From the NCBI GenBank assembly GCA_020540725.1, contig JAJBSL010000004.1, positions 82,386-146,385 of the forward strand: a stretch of 64,000 bases of DNA. The letters run 5' to 3'. Both the position numbers and the translations under genes were made by a program. Positions 45,032 through 53,709 of this stretch are shown piece by piece. Within the stretch, counting starts at the first letter, position 1. Each line of letters begins with the position of its first letter. Below the pieces are notes generated by a model that saw nothing but the letters and a program-made list of their open reading frames with translations, did not search any database and was not told the origin of the DNA. This DNA comes from Lachnospiraceae bacterium EP-SM-12S-S03 (GTDB lineage Bacteria; Bacillota; Clostridia; Lachnospirales; Lachnospiraceae).

Positions 45032-45886
45032 TTAATACTCGTTTGGTAACTCGTCGATTTCATCGAAGCGGAATACCGGCCCGTCTTTGCACACATATTT
45101 CGATCCAATGTTACAGCGTCCACATTTCCCTACTCCGCATTTCATACGAAGTTCCAATGTGGTATATACCTGTTCATTTGTAAATCCCAGTTCTGTCAGA
45201 CCTGCTAATACAAACTTGATCATAATCGGCGGTCCACAGACAAGTGCGGTTCTCTCTGTATCGAACCCTAATTCTTTTACATAGTTCGGAACAAATCCAA
45301 CGTGCCCATCCCATCCTTCCTGTTCTCTGTCAATGGTAAGATATACGTTTACATTTTCCGCTTTCATCCATACTTCCTGAATCTCTTTTAACTGTACAAG
45401 ATCATCTGCCGAACGGGAACCATAGACAATATCTACTGTCCCGTAATTCTCACGGTTGTCCAGCACATAATCGATGACGGAACGAAGTGGTGCAAGTCCG
45501 ATACCACCGGCAATAAATAACAGGTTCTTTCCTTTCAGCTCTGTCTCCACCGGAAAATAATTTCCATATGGGCCACGAACTGTAATCTCATCTCCTACTT
45601 CAAGACCGTGGAGATAGTCCGTAAGGACTCCGCACTTTTTAATACTAAATTCCTGATATTCCTTATTGGTTGGTGAGGAAGTGATAGAAAACATTCCTTC
45701 ACTTACTCCCGGAGCACAAAGCATGGCACATTGTCCCGGCATATGTTCAAACAACTTGCCGCCTTCCGGTGCATTCACGCGAAATGTTTTCACATCCGGT
45801 GTTTCTTCCCGGATATCCGTGATGACACCGACTTTCGGAATCAGCGTATCCAATGTATAATTTTCATGGCATTTACATTCACACAT
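45032..45886 (-). CDS. FAD/NAD(P)-binding oxidoreductase subunit (FlxA/AsrB-like)
   Basis: A 284-residue ferredoxin-reductase-type protein. A flavin-binding barrel (about 15-105, GMFSITSSP) is followed by an NAD(P)-binding domain (LLFIAGGIGLAPLRSVIDYV, ALVCGPPIMIKF) and a C-terminal [2Fe-2S] loop (MKCGVGKCGRCNIGSKYVC). This is the layout of AsrB, sulfhydrogenase gamma and FlxA of the Flx-Hdr complex. In this operon it is the obvious entry point for NADH. It overlaps the next-upstream gene by one base. Confidence 0.85.
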   Translation of the reverse strand: MCECKCHENYTLDTLIPKVGVITDIREETPDVKTFRVNAPEGGKLFEHMPGQCAMLCAPGVSEGMFSITSSPTNKEYQEFSIKKCGVLTDYLHGLEVGDEITVRGPYGNYFPVETELKGKNLLFIAGGIGLAPLRSVIDYVLDNRENYGTVDIVYGSRSADDLVQLKEIQEVWMKAENVNVYLTIDREQEGWDGHVGFVPNYVKELGFDTERTALVCGPPIMIKFVLAGLTELGFTNEQVYTTLELRMKCGVGKCGRCNIGSKYVCKDGPVFRFDEIDELPNEY

Positions 45887-46917
45887 TACTGTTCCCCTCC
45901 CTGTTTCTGAAATGCTTTGATCACCTTCACAATGTTAAGGGATGCCGGGCATTTTTCTACACAACGCCCACATCCTACACAGGAATAAATACCATCATTA
46001 TTTGCAGGGTAGTACACCAGTTTATGCATAAATCTCTGACGAAATCTTTGCATCTGACTGGTACGGTTATTCCCGTGTGCCATCATCGTAAAATCCGAAT
46101 ACATGCAAGAATCCCAACATCTGTATCTGGATACACCATTCGCTGTCGTATAGTCTTTGATATCATAGCACTGGCAGGTTGGGCATACAAAAGTACACGT
46201 TCCACAGGCAAGACACGGTTTATATAGTTCTTCCCAAAGACCGGAATTAAATTTTTCCGTCAGTACATCTCCTCCCCATCCATCTAAAGAAAGGTTCATA
46301 TATGGAAGTTTTTCCACAATATTGTGAATTGCTTCTTTTTCTTCTACTACTTTGGTTTCCTCTGCATCAATTAGAAGGTCTTTCACAAGTTCTGTAAGAG
46401 ATTCTCCCTTTTCCGTCAACGCCTTCCAGTAGAGTTCTTCACCGATCATCCACGCTGCCACATCTGCTGCCGGATTCGCAGCGTCTACGCCAAATACTTT
46501 GCAGAAGCAGGATTCTTCCGGCTCATGGCATGCAAGTGCAATGATCGTTCCATGATTTCTTCTCGCCGCATAAAAAGTATCGATGGGATCAGATAAAAAT
46601 ACGCGGTCTAACACTTCCACACCTTTCACATCACATGCTTTCATCCCAAATATAACAAAATCCTGGGATTTCAGTTCTTCCGGCTCTACATGAAGTTTCT
46701 TCCCTTCTTTTTTCACAGTATATAAATTCTCACTCTGTGGGAAAAATACATCTTTCGGAGATTTTACCGTCTTTAATGTATCGAGATCCACTCCTGCATC
46801 CTCGCTCCAGACCGCAAAATTTGTCTGTCCGGCTGTTTTCACCGGAAGATAAAGTTCCTGTTCCTGAACAATCTGTCGAAATAATTGGGAAAGATTTTCT
46901 TTTGCTATTTTGTACAT
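45886..46917 (-). CDS. 4Fe-4S dicluster subunit (FlxC/AsrA/sulfhydrogenase beta-like)
   Basis: A 343-residue iron-sulfur protein. The N-terminal 200 residues match the AsrA/HydB region (KDVFFPQSENLYTV, DFVIFGMKACDVKGVEVLDR, ALACHEPEESCFCKVFG), then two cluster motifs, CLACGTCTFVCPTCQC (about 237) and CVGCGRCVEKCPASL (about 318). In Flx-Hdr clusters the equivalent subunit relays electrons between the NADH module and HdrA or ferredoxin. It follows the FlxB-like gene with a 3-base gap. Confidence 0.82.
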   Translation of the reverse strand: MYKIAKENLSQLFRQIVQEQELYLPVKTAGQTNFAVWSEDAGVDLDTLKTVKSPKDVFFPQSENLYTVKKEGKKLHVEPEELKSQDFVIFGMKACDVKGVEVLDRVFLSDPIDTFYAARRNHGTIIALACHEPEESCFCKVFGVDAANPAADVAAWMIGEELYWKALTEKGESLTELVKDLLIDAEETKVVEEKEAIHNIVEKLPYMNLSLDGWGGDVLTEKFNSGLWEELYKPCLACGTCTFVCPTCQCYDIKDYTTANGVSRYRCWDSCMYSDFTMMAHGNNRTSQMQRFRQRFMHKLVYYPANNDGIYSCVGCGRCVEKCPASLNIVKVIKAFQKQGGEQ

Positions 46918-46920
46918 ACC

Positions 46921-47895
46921 TTACCCTCTCTTTCCTACAATACTTGGTTCTGCATCATCAAATGTGAAATTAGTAAGCGGTGCTTTGGACTCTGTGTCTT
47001 CTCCCGCCTGATATTCTCCATATAGCTCATCAATATCCTTGATATATTTACGATTGAATAAATGTAGCGGAATTCCTTGCGGACATACACGGCTGCATTC
47101 GCCACAATCCGTACATCTTCCTGCCACGTGGAACGCGCGGATGATGTGGAACATTTTCTCCTCGAAGGAATCCACATTTGCTTTTTGTGCACTGTCAAAC
47201 TTATTACTGTCAAACACACATTTTCTGCAATTACATGCCGGGCATACATTTCTGCAGGCGTTGCAGCGGATACATTTACTCAATTCTTCCTGGAAGAAAG
47301 CAAATTTCTCTTCCGGACTCATAGCTTCGATCTTTTCTACTTCTGCAAAACGGTCTGCATCCTTCGTCTCTTTGGACTCTCCGATCAATTCATCGTAAAT
47401 CTTATGTTCTTTTCCTTTGCACACATGACATCTCTCCAACAATGCATCTGCGTAAGAACATGTTTTTTCCCCGTAAATCGTCTGAATAGTCAGTGTGTCG
47501 GCATCATCCGCAATCTCTGCACCTTCTATTTTCCCGATTCCTTTGATTCCCATGGCTCTGATTTTTTCGATATCCAGCTTTCCTTTACATCCGACACCGA
47601 CAATATAAGCTTTCTCTCTGTCCACACGGTGCTCTTTGATCAACTGGTTAAAACTATATGTATCGCATGGTTTCAGACAAACCATTGTCCTTCCTTCCAT
47701 CTTGGAAGCTTCAATCATATATTTACTTAAGTTCGCTCCGCAAAATCCGTTGTAAACGAAATCCTTCAGCGATTCTGTATTTTCAAAATAAGCAGGTTCC
47801 GGATTGTAAGGCAAGTCTCCGGCTTTCCAGCCGAGTACCCGTGCCACCGTTCCGTCTGCCAGAAGTTCCTTCGCACGGTCAATTATTTCTTGCAT
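46921..47895 (-). CDS. 4Fe-4S protein with FrhB-like domain (FlxB-like)
   Basis: A 324-residue protein. The N-terminal part resembles the F420-hydrogenase beta (FrhB) domain (MVCLKPCDTYSFNQLIKEHR, AYIVGVGCKGKLD). The second half has CIRCNACRNVCPACNCRKC (about 210) and CTDCGECSRVCPQGI (about 254), so up to two or three [4Fe-4S] clusters. Such subunits exchange electrons with ferredoxin or flavin partners. It overlaps mvhD by 13 bases. The specific Flx assignment is by context. Confidence 0.8.
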   Translation of the reverse strand: MQEIIDRAKELLADGTVARVLGWKAGDLPYNPEPAYFENTESLKDFVYNGFCGANLSKYMIEASKMEGRTMVCLKPCDTYSFNQLIKEHRVDREKAYIVGVGCKGKLDIEKIRAMGIKGIGKIEGAEIADDADTLTIQTIYGEKTCSYADALLERCHVCKGKEHKIYDELIGESKETKDADRFAEVEKIEAMSPEEKFAFFQEELSKCIRCNACRNVCPACNCRKCVFDSNKFDSAQKANVDSFEEKMFHIIRAFHVAGRCTDCGECSRVCPQGIPLHLFNRKYIKDIDELYGEYQAGEDTESKAPLTNFTFDDAEPSIVGKRG

Positions 47896-48323
47896 CTTAA
47901 ATCCTCCAATCTTACATTCTCTCCAAGAGAGTAAATCTTCTCTACAAAACTGTTCATTGTTTCAGAGAATTTTACACCCTCTGCGGCAGATACCCATTCC
48001 ACTCGGGTACGCCCGTTTTCCACACCGATAAAATCCAGCATAGAAAATAGTAACGTCATACGTCTTCTTGCGTAATAGTTTCCGGTACTGTAATGGCAGT
48101 CTCCCGGATGACATCCACACAAGATCACACCGTCTGCGCCTCTTTCAAACGCTCTTAATATAAACATCGGATTGACACGGCAGGAGCATGGTACACGAAT
48201 AATCTTCACATCTGCCGGATATGTAAGACGACTGCTTCCTGCCAGATCCGCTCCCGCATAACTGCACCAGTTACAGCAGAACGCTACAATTTTCGGTCTG
48301 AATTCTTTGTTCTCTATCGACAT
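47883..48323 (-). CDS. mvhD: MvhD/FlxD-type [2Fe-2S] delta subunit
   Basis: A 146-residue adaptor that carries electrons to HdrA in Hdr complexes. Its motifs are typical: VAFCCNWCSYAGADLAG near residue 13, VPCSCRVNPMFILRAF, and CGCHPGDCHYSTGNYYARRR. The ATG at 48323 follows GGAGGTGG; a longer open frame reading back into hdrA is not the start. Overlaps hdrA by ten bases and the FlxB-like gene by 13. Its presence between hdrA and the NADH module is the strongest sign that these proteins form one complex. Confidence 0.9.
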   Translation of the reverse strand: MSIENKEFRPKIVAFCCNWCSYAGADLAGSSRLTYPADVKIIRVPCSCRVNPMFILRAFERGADGVILCGCHPGDCHYSTGNYYARRRMTLLFSMLDFIGVENGRTRVEWVSAAEGVKFSETMNSFVEKIYSLGENVRLEDLRCKK

Positions 48324-50302
48324 ATTGCATCCACCTCCGCTATAATCTGTCTGTTTGAGAATCCCTGTAAATCCATAGCTCCCGATGGACATGTTACAGT
48401 ACATGCTCCGCATCCTTGGCAAAGCGCATTATTGACAATTGCAATTCTTCTCACTTCACGGATACCATGGTCATTTACTTCTTTGTCTTCGTAAGTAATT
48501 GCTCCATACGGACATACATTTGCACATGCCGAACATCCATTGCACAGAAGTTCATCCGATTTCGCCGTACATGGGTTTGTCATAAGCTTATCTTTTGCCA
48601 GAAGTCCGATCGCTTTCACCGCTGCTGCTCCTGCCTGGGCAACTGTTTCCGGAATATCTTTCGGTCCCTGACATACACCGGATAAGAAAATACCGGCTGT
48701 CGGCGACTCTACCGGACGAAGCTTTGCATGGGCTTCTGTCAGGAAGTTATTTGTATCAATGCTTGCAGTCAGCATGGTTGCGATTTTTCTCACATCCGGA
48801 TTTGGTTCAATGGCTGTTGCAAGGACAACCATATCCGCTTCTTTTAAAATCTGCCTGTTGTCTAAAAGGTCGGACCCTTGGACAAGCAGCTTTCCGTTCG
48901 GCTGTGGAATGACTTTTCCTACCTGGCCTTTGATATAATTCACGCCGTACTGTTCCACTGCTCTTCTGTAAAACTCGTCAAAATTTTTACCCGGCGTACG
49001 TACATCAATATAAAATACGGTCACATTTACATCCGGATATTTATCACGGATCAACATGGCATGTTTCGCAGTATACATACAACAGATCTTGGAACAATAT
49101 GGTTTTCCTCTGTTATCTGAACAGCGGCTTCCCACACATTGGATAAATACGATCTCTTTCGGTGCTTTCCCATCGGAAAGTCTCTCCAAATGTCCGTGAG
49201 TCGGTCCTGCTGCGTTCATCACACGCTCTAGTTCTAAAGATGTGATAACGTCTTTGCTCTGGCTATACGCGTATTCATCATATTGATCAAGTTTGATGGT
49301 GTCAAATCCTGTGGCAACCACGATAGCACCGTATTTTTCTGTAATGATCTCATCCTTCTGTTCATAGTCAATAGCGCCTGCCTGACATACTTTGGAACAG
49401 ATTCCGCATTTTCCCGTTTTGAACTTAATACACGCTTCTTTGTCGATGACCGGTACATTCGGAATAGCCTGGGCAAACGGTGTGTAGATCGCACTTCGTG
49501 TATCCAAGCCTCTGTTAAATTCATTCAATGATTTTTTAGAAGGACATTTTTCCTGACACAGACCGCATCCGGTACATTTATCCGCATCGACGCTTCTTGC
49601 TTTTTTGCGAATGTCTACCGTAAAGTCACCTACAAACCCACTTACACTTTCCACTTCACTATATGTATAAATCTTGATTTTCTCATGAGCGGCTGCCTCT
49701 ACCATTTTCGGTGTCAGAATACATGCCGAACAATCCAATGTTGGAAATGTCTTGTCAAGCTGAGACATTCTTCCACCAATACTCGGTGTCTTTTCCACAA
49801 TGTCAACTTCATAGCCTGCATCTGCGATGTCAAGCGCTGTCTGGATTCCCGCAATACCGCCCCCAATGATCAACGCTCTTTTCGTAACACGGCTTTCGCC
49901 CTCTTTCAGCGGTACATTTAAATTTACTTTGGCAACTGCAGCTCTCATTAAAATGACTGCTTTTTTTGTCGCCTCTTCTATATCTTTATGAATCCATGAG
50001 CAATGCTCACGGATGTTGGCAATTTCAACCATATATGGATTTAGTCCTGCGCGTTGTGCTGCTTTTCTAAATGTTGCTTCGTGCATGCGCGGTGAGCAGG
50101 AACATACCACAATACCTGTCAAATTCTTCTCATGGATGGCATCTGCAATTTTTGCCTGACCGGCTTCGGAACACATATACTGGTAGTCTTCTGCATGAAC
50201 AACTCCAGGCTCCATAAACGCCATCTCTACTACTTTCTCCACATCTACCGTTGCGGCGATATTACTTCCGCAATGACAGACAAATACTCCTATCCTCTGC
50301 AC
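48314..50302 (-). CDS. hdrA: Heterodisulfide reductase subunit A, flavin bifurcation candidate
   Basis: A full-length 662-residue HdrA. The N-terminal domain has IGVFVCHCGSNIA and VVCSCSPRMHEATFRKAA. The FAD domain carries RALIIGGGIAGIQTALDIAD (about 142-161) with PSIGGRMSQLDKTFPTLDCS. Four [4Fe-4S] motifs follow: CTGCGLCQEKCP, CGICSKVCQAGAI, CNGCSACANVCPYGAI and CQGCGACTVTCPSGAM. HdrA holds the FAD that splits electron pairs in methanogen Hdr and related complexes. Which residues tune bifurcation cannot be judged by eye. No selenocysteine codon is evident. Confidence 0.94.
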   Translation of the reverse strand: MQRIGVFVCHCGSNIAATVDVEKVVEMAFMEPGVVHAEDYQYMCSEAGQAKIADAIHEKNLTGIVVCSCSPRMHEATFRKAAQRAGLNPYMVEIANIREHCSWIHKDIEEATKKAVILMRAAVAKVNLNVPLKEGESRVTKRALIIGGGIAGIQTALDIADAGYEVDIVEKTPSIGGRMSQLDKTFPTLDCSACILTPKMVEAAAHEKIKIYTYSEVESVSGFVGDFTVDIRKKARSVDADKCTGCGLCQEKCPSKKSLNEFNRGLDTRSAIYTPFAQAIPNVPVIDKEACIKFKTGKCGICSKVCQAGAIDYEQKDEIITEKYGAIVVATGFDTIKLDQYDEYAYSQSKDVITSLELERVMNAAGPTHGHLERLSDGKAPKEIVFIQCVGSRCSDNRGKPYCSKICCMYTAKHAMLIRDKYPDVNVTVFYIDVRTPGKNFDEFYRRAVEQYGVNYIKGQVGKVIPQPNGKLLVQGSDLLDNRQILKEADMVVLATAIEPNPDVRKIATMLTASIDTNNFLTEAHAKLRPVESPTAGIFLSGVCQGPKDIPETVAQAGAAAVKAIGLLAKDKLMTNPCTAKSDELLCNGCSACANVCPYGAITYEDKEVNDHGIREVRRIAIVNNALCQGCGACTVTCPSGAMDLQGFSNRQIIAEVDAICR

Positions 50303-50308
50303 TTAAGC

Positions 50309-50698
50309 TTACCTCCTGTATCTTCGGAATGCGCTGACTAAAAGCTGTTGTGGAACATCCGGATCCAACAGTTCCGGAATCTCATCCGGTGTCAGATAAT
50401 CTCCGCCTCTCTGCCGTACAACGATCTGTCTTGCTGCATCAATAAGTTTCCCCGGTTTCACATCCCGCGGACATCTTTGTACACATGCCATGCAGGATAG
50501 ACATTTCCAAAGTGATTTTGAATTCACAAGACTCTCAATATCTTCATTGATCACATAAGATACAAACTGATGTGGCTTAATATCCATTTCATTATAAGAA
50601 GGACATGTTGCAGAACATTTCCCGCATTTCATACATTTTAATGGATTGACTCCGCTAATCTCGCGGATCTCTTCCGCAAGTTTCTTCTCGGAACTCAT
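50309..50698 (-). CDS. hdrC: Heterodisulfide reductase subunit C
   Basis: A 129-residue ferredoxin-like subunit with two [4Fe-4S] motifs, CMKCGKCSATCPS (about 22) and CLSCMACVQRCPRD (about 66), and a basic C terminus. It links HdrA to HdrB. Its start overlaps the hdrB stop by one base and hdrA begins six bases after its stop. Confidence 0.93.
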   Translation of the reverse strand: MSSEKKLAEEIREISGVNPLKCMKCGKCSATCPSYNEMDIKPHQFVSYVINEDIESLVNSKSLWKCLSCMACVQRCPRDVKPGKLIDAARQIVVRQRGGDYLTPDEIPELLDPDVPQQLLVSAFRRYRR

Positions 50699-51501
50699 TA
50701 TGCCTGCACCTCCTTCACATTCACCTCATCGGCCACTCCCAAAGCCTCAGCAAGAAGCTTCGTGAAATACACAACCGGAAGGTGACCGCTCTTATTCAGA
50801 TTGTACATACAAAGCGGACATGCTGTCACAAGTATTTCTGCTCCAAATCCTTCCGCACTTTCCATGATCTTGTCACACATATTTTTCGCCATCTCTTTCT
50901 CTTTCAAAGAGATGTAACCACCGCAGCATTCATTGCGATACGGGTAAATAACCGGCTCCCCGCCGATCGCACGTATAAAATCTTCTATGATCGTTGGATT
51001 CTCCGGATCGTCAAATCCAAGAATTTTCCCCGGACGAAGAAGAAGGCAGCCATAATACGCGCCAATCTTTCTGCCTGCAAATGGATTCACAACCTTTTTC
51101 TGAATCTCCTCAAATCCAACGTTATCCCTTAACACTTCCAGAAAATGGAGCACTTCTGTCTCCCCTTTGTAAGGTTCCTTAAGTCCCATATAATTGTTCG
51201 CTCTTGTGCAAATGTCTTCTACATTTTTCATATCGTCATTCACACGTTTGATCACATGGTGACAGGCAGAACACATGGTCACCAGTGCCTGCCCTTTCTC
51301 TTTTGCTGCGTTCAAGGCCCGTACAGAAGATAGCTTTGTTGCAATCTCATCAGAACCCATGGGGTAAACTCCTCCACAGCACTGCCAGTCTTCTATTTCA
51401 ATAAGCTCTACGCCTAACGCTTTTGCAGAAACGCGGGCATACGCATCCAGATCTTTTGCCTTTGTTCTCAACGTACATCCCGGATAATAGCTGTACTTCA
51501 T
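50698..51501 (-). CDS. hdrB: Heterodisulfide reductase subunit B
   Basis: A 267-residue catalytic subunit with two complete CCG domains. Ligands of the first are Cys9, Cys41, Cys42, Cys77 and Cys80. Those of the second are Cys152, Cys192, Cys193, Cys228 and Cys231, reading YYGC, ECCGG and CPLC. Both non-cubane [4Fe-4S] clusters can therefore form. In methanogens HdrB reduces CoM-S-S-CoB; in bacteria the partner varies (DsrC, MetF and others). No DsrC gene is here, so the oxidant may be FrdAB itself or an unknown thiol. Confidence 0.93.
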   Translation of the reverse strand: MKYSYYPGCTLRTKAKDLDAYARVSAKALGVELIEIEDWQCCGGVYPMGSDEIATKLSSVRALNAAKEKGQALVTMCSACHHVIKRVNDDMKNVEDICTRANNYMGLKEPYKGETEVLHFLEVLRDNVGFEEIQKKVVNPFAGRKIGAYYGCLLLRPGKILGFDDPENPTIIEDFIRAIGGEPVIYPYRNECCGGYISLKEKEMAKNMCDKIMESAEGFGAEILVTACPLCMYNLNKSGHLPVVYFTKLLAEALGVADEVNVKEVQA

Positions 51502-51522
51502 AGTTTACGCTGTCCTTTCTAT

Positions 51523-52470
51523 TTATAAATCAATCTGTGCAATGACTGCTTTCAGTGCATCTGCACTTGCTTTTAATTTACCGATTTCTTCCTCTGTAAG
51601 TTTCATCGGAACCTTGCCCTGTATTCCTTTCGGTCCCACAAGAGCAAGTGTACTCAAGCATACATCTTCAATACCGTATTCTCCATGCATCATAGAAGAT
51701 ACGGTTGTAATAGACTCAGATGCAGAAAGAAGGAATCCACATAATCTTACTACACCTCTTGTTACCGCATAAAATGTAGCTCCCTTGTTTGCAATAATCT
51801 GTCCACCTGATTTCTGTACATAAGTAAGCATTTCTTCCTTATCCAACGGCTCTACTTCTTTTCCCAAAAGAGGCATCATCTCGTAGTAATCATCCACATT
51901 GACACCGGCAATACGAGCTGCAGACCACGGAATAAATGAAGTATCTCCATGTTCACCAAATACATATGCATGGATATTTCTCTGTGCAACCTGAAAATGC
52001 TCAGAGAGTCCACAACGGAGTCTTGCTGAATCAAGAATCGTTCCGGAACCAATGATCTGATTTTCCGGAAGGCCTGAGATCTTTGTAAACACATATGTCA
52101 TGATATCTACCGGGTTACTTACGATAATGTAAAGAGCATTCGGTGCAGCTTTTACGATTTCAGGTGTAATCTCTTTTAAAATATTTACATTGGTCTGTGT
52201 CAATTCAATTCTTGTCTGTCCAGGTTTTCTTGGCATTCCCGATGTGATAATGACAATATCAGAGTCTTTTGCATCTGCATAGTCCCCGGCGATGATAGAA
52301 ATCGGATCTCTGAAACATGTTCCCTGCTCAATATCCATGACCTCGCCTTCTACTTTTTCTTTATTGATATCAATAAGAACAAGTTCTGATGCGATGTCTT
52401 GTCCGGATAATGTGTACGCAATTGTTGCTCCAACGCTTCCTGCTCCAATGATTGTAACCTTACTACTCAT
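51523..52470 (-). CDS. mdh: LDH-fold malate dehydrogenase (probable)
   Basis: A 315-residue NAD-dependent 2-hydroxyacid dehydrogenase of the LDH/MDH superfamily. Motifs: GAGSVGATIAYTL (NAD loop), LDSARLRCGLSE (Asp and substrate Arg) and FGEHGDTSFIPWS (catalytic His). The specificity loop reads SGMPRKPGQTRIEL. The position that is Gln in lactate dehydrogenases (NQKPGETR) is Arg here, as in malate dehydrogenases (PRKPGMTR). Overall similarity is to lactate dehydrogenase, so annotation pipelines may call it ldh. It is the promoter-proximal gene, 21 bases before hdrB, and would supply malate to the fumarase. Confidence 0.85.
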   Translation of the reverse strand: MSSKVTIIGAGSVGATIAYTLSGQDIASELVLIDINKEKVEGEVMDIEQGTCFRDPISIIAGDYADAKDSDIVIITSGMPRKPGQTRIELTQTNVNILKEITPEIVKAAPNALYIIVSNPVDIMTYVFTKISGLPENQIIGSGTILDSARLRCGLSEHFQVAQRNIHAYVFGEHGDTSFIPWSAARIAGVNVDDYYEMMPLLGKEVEPLDKEEMLTYVQKSGGQIIANKGATFYAVTRGVVRLCGFLLSASESITTVSSMMHGEYGIEDVCLSTLALVGPKGIQGKVPMKLTEEEIGKLKASADALKAVIAQIDL

Positions 52471-52513
52471 AGATTTGTCTCCTTTTATTTTATATTATAG
52501 TATTTCTTCCTTT

Positions 52514-52542
52514 ACTATAAAACATTGTTAATAAAATAACAA
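52514..52542 (-). promoter_or_regulatory. Promoter of the mdh-hdr-flx-frd-fum operon
   Basis: TTGTTA (52537-52542), 17 bases, TATAGT (52514-52519) on the minus strand, about 45 bases before the mdh start. The -35 and spacer are covered by the Rex-type palindrome. A second TATAAT lies further downstream without a matching -35. Confidence 0.6.
52525..52542. promoter_or_regulatory. Rex-type operator (perfect TTGTTA-N6-TAACAA)
   Basis: The 18-base palindrome TTGTTAATAAAATAACAA matches the Firmicutes Rex box. Rex represses when NADH is low relative to NAD+ and releases when NADH rises. Here it would block the -35 of the fumarate operon, so reduced cofactor would switch the operon on. Confidence 0.72.
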
Positions 52543-52578
52543 GTATTTTTTTCATACACTTACACAAACTGTGAGTTT

Positions 52579-52596
52579 TTGACAAATTATTAACAA
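52579..52596. promoter_or_regulatory. Second, weaker Rex-like site
   Basis: TTGACA-AATTAT-TAACAA differs from the Rex box at two positions in one arm. It lies 54 bases from the first site, about five helical turns, allowing both dimers to lie on one DNA face. Confidence 0.45.
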
Positions 52597-52736
52597 ATTC
52601 AGAGTGTTTTTTTATGCAAAAAGAATTATAACCATTCGGGGAAACATACCTTTTGACTTCCTAATCCTATCTCACAAAAACAGAAGACCTCAGATAAACC
52701 GAAGCCTTCCTCTAACCGGCGCCTTAAAGCCCACAC

Positions 52737-53645
52737 TTATGGAATACTAAGTTTTTGCACCTCCTCTAAAGATAAACCTGAATATTCCACCACTTTCTCC
52801 AAAGGAAGATTATCTGCCAGCATTCTGCGAGCTGTTTCTATCGCATTCTTATGACGCCCGGACTTTTCTCCTTCTTTCAGTCCTTCTTTCATGCCTTCTT
52901 TCAGTCCTTCTCTCATTCCTTCTCGTCTTCCACTGGCAAGTATATGCCGATAATCCCGGATAGCTTTCTGTCTTTCTTCATATTCCAATCGTTTCTCTTC
53001 ATCTGCACTGATTTCTTCCAGTTTATCATATGCCTTGTGGATGTATTCATCTTTTTCTGCTAACATCTGAATCTCCTCCTTACTCTTCGCCCCGAAAAAC
53101 TGTGCCCACCGAAGGAGTTCTGTCTGTGGATATTCATATTGCACAAGCTTCGTCAACTCAAGGATATGAATCTCGAATTTATCCGAATACAAATCACGAG
53201 CTGTATCTTCCCAGATATGAAAACAAGAGTAATATCTTTCATGCTCAAACAATGTGAAATTGAGAATTCCTACATGGATACATTTTTTCAATTTGTTGTA
53301 ATCTTCTCCTTCGTGAATCTGATCGGTATACATCTTTCCTAGATAAAACAAAGATCTCTCCTGCCAGTAATCATAGGCAATGGATTGCATCTCGATATTC
53401 ATCTGTTCTCCATCTCTTAGAAGAACCCGTACATCTAGAATTCCGTATTTCTCTTCCTTGTGCTTCTTTCGCAGTTTCTTTGGAAGTAATTCCACCTCTG
53501 TAATTTCTTCCGGTGGAATCCGGAGAATCGCACTGATAAATCCTCGGCGCACCTCTTCAGCCTCCATCAATTCCTGAAAGCAAAAATCCACGCTAGGTAA
53601 CATAATAAAACTTTCTTCTTTTTTTTCATTTGTTGTCATACACAT
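52737..53645 (-). CDS. Rpn/PD-(D/E)XK nuclease-family protein (putative transposase-like)
   Basis: A 302-residue protein of the Rpn (recombination-promoting nuclease, PDDEXK_2) family. The nuclease core is readable as GILDVRVLLRDGEQMNIEMQ (D..ExQ) with EDYNKLKKCIHVGILNF after it. Near residue 250 is a short repeat of EGMR/EGLK/EGMK/EGLK units, then a KNAIETARRMLADN tail helix and a LSLEEVQKLSIP end, all standard in clostridial copies. These genes are mobile in distribution but encode no terminal repeats here. The gene has its own promoter. Confidence 0.82.
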   Translation of the reverse strand: MCMTTNEKKEESFIMLPSVDFCFQELMEAEEVRRGFISAILRIPPEEITEVELLPKKLRKKHKEEKYGILDVRVLLRDGEQMNIEMQSIAYDYWQERSLFYLGKMYTDQIHEGEDYNKLKKCIHVGILNFTLFEHERYYSCFHIWEDTARDLYSDKFEIHILELTKLVQYEYPQTELLRWAQFFGAKSKEEIQMLAEKDEYIHKAYDKLEEISADEEKRLEYEERQKAIRDYRHILASGRREGMREGLKEGMKEGLKEGEKSGRHKNAIETARRMLADNLPLEKVVEYSGLSLEEVQKLSIP

Positions 53646-53709
53646 ATAACTGCTCCTTTCCCAATACGGAGAAACTGCAGGAATACGTGAATTTTCTTCT
53701 TATACTTTC

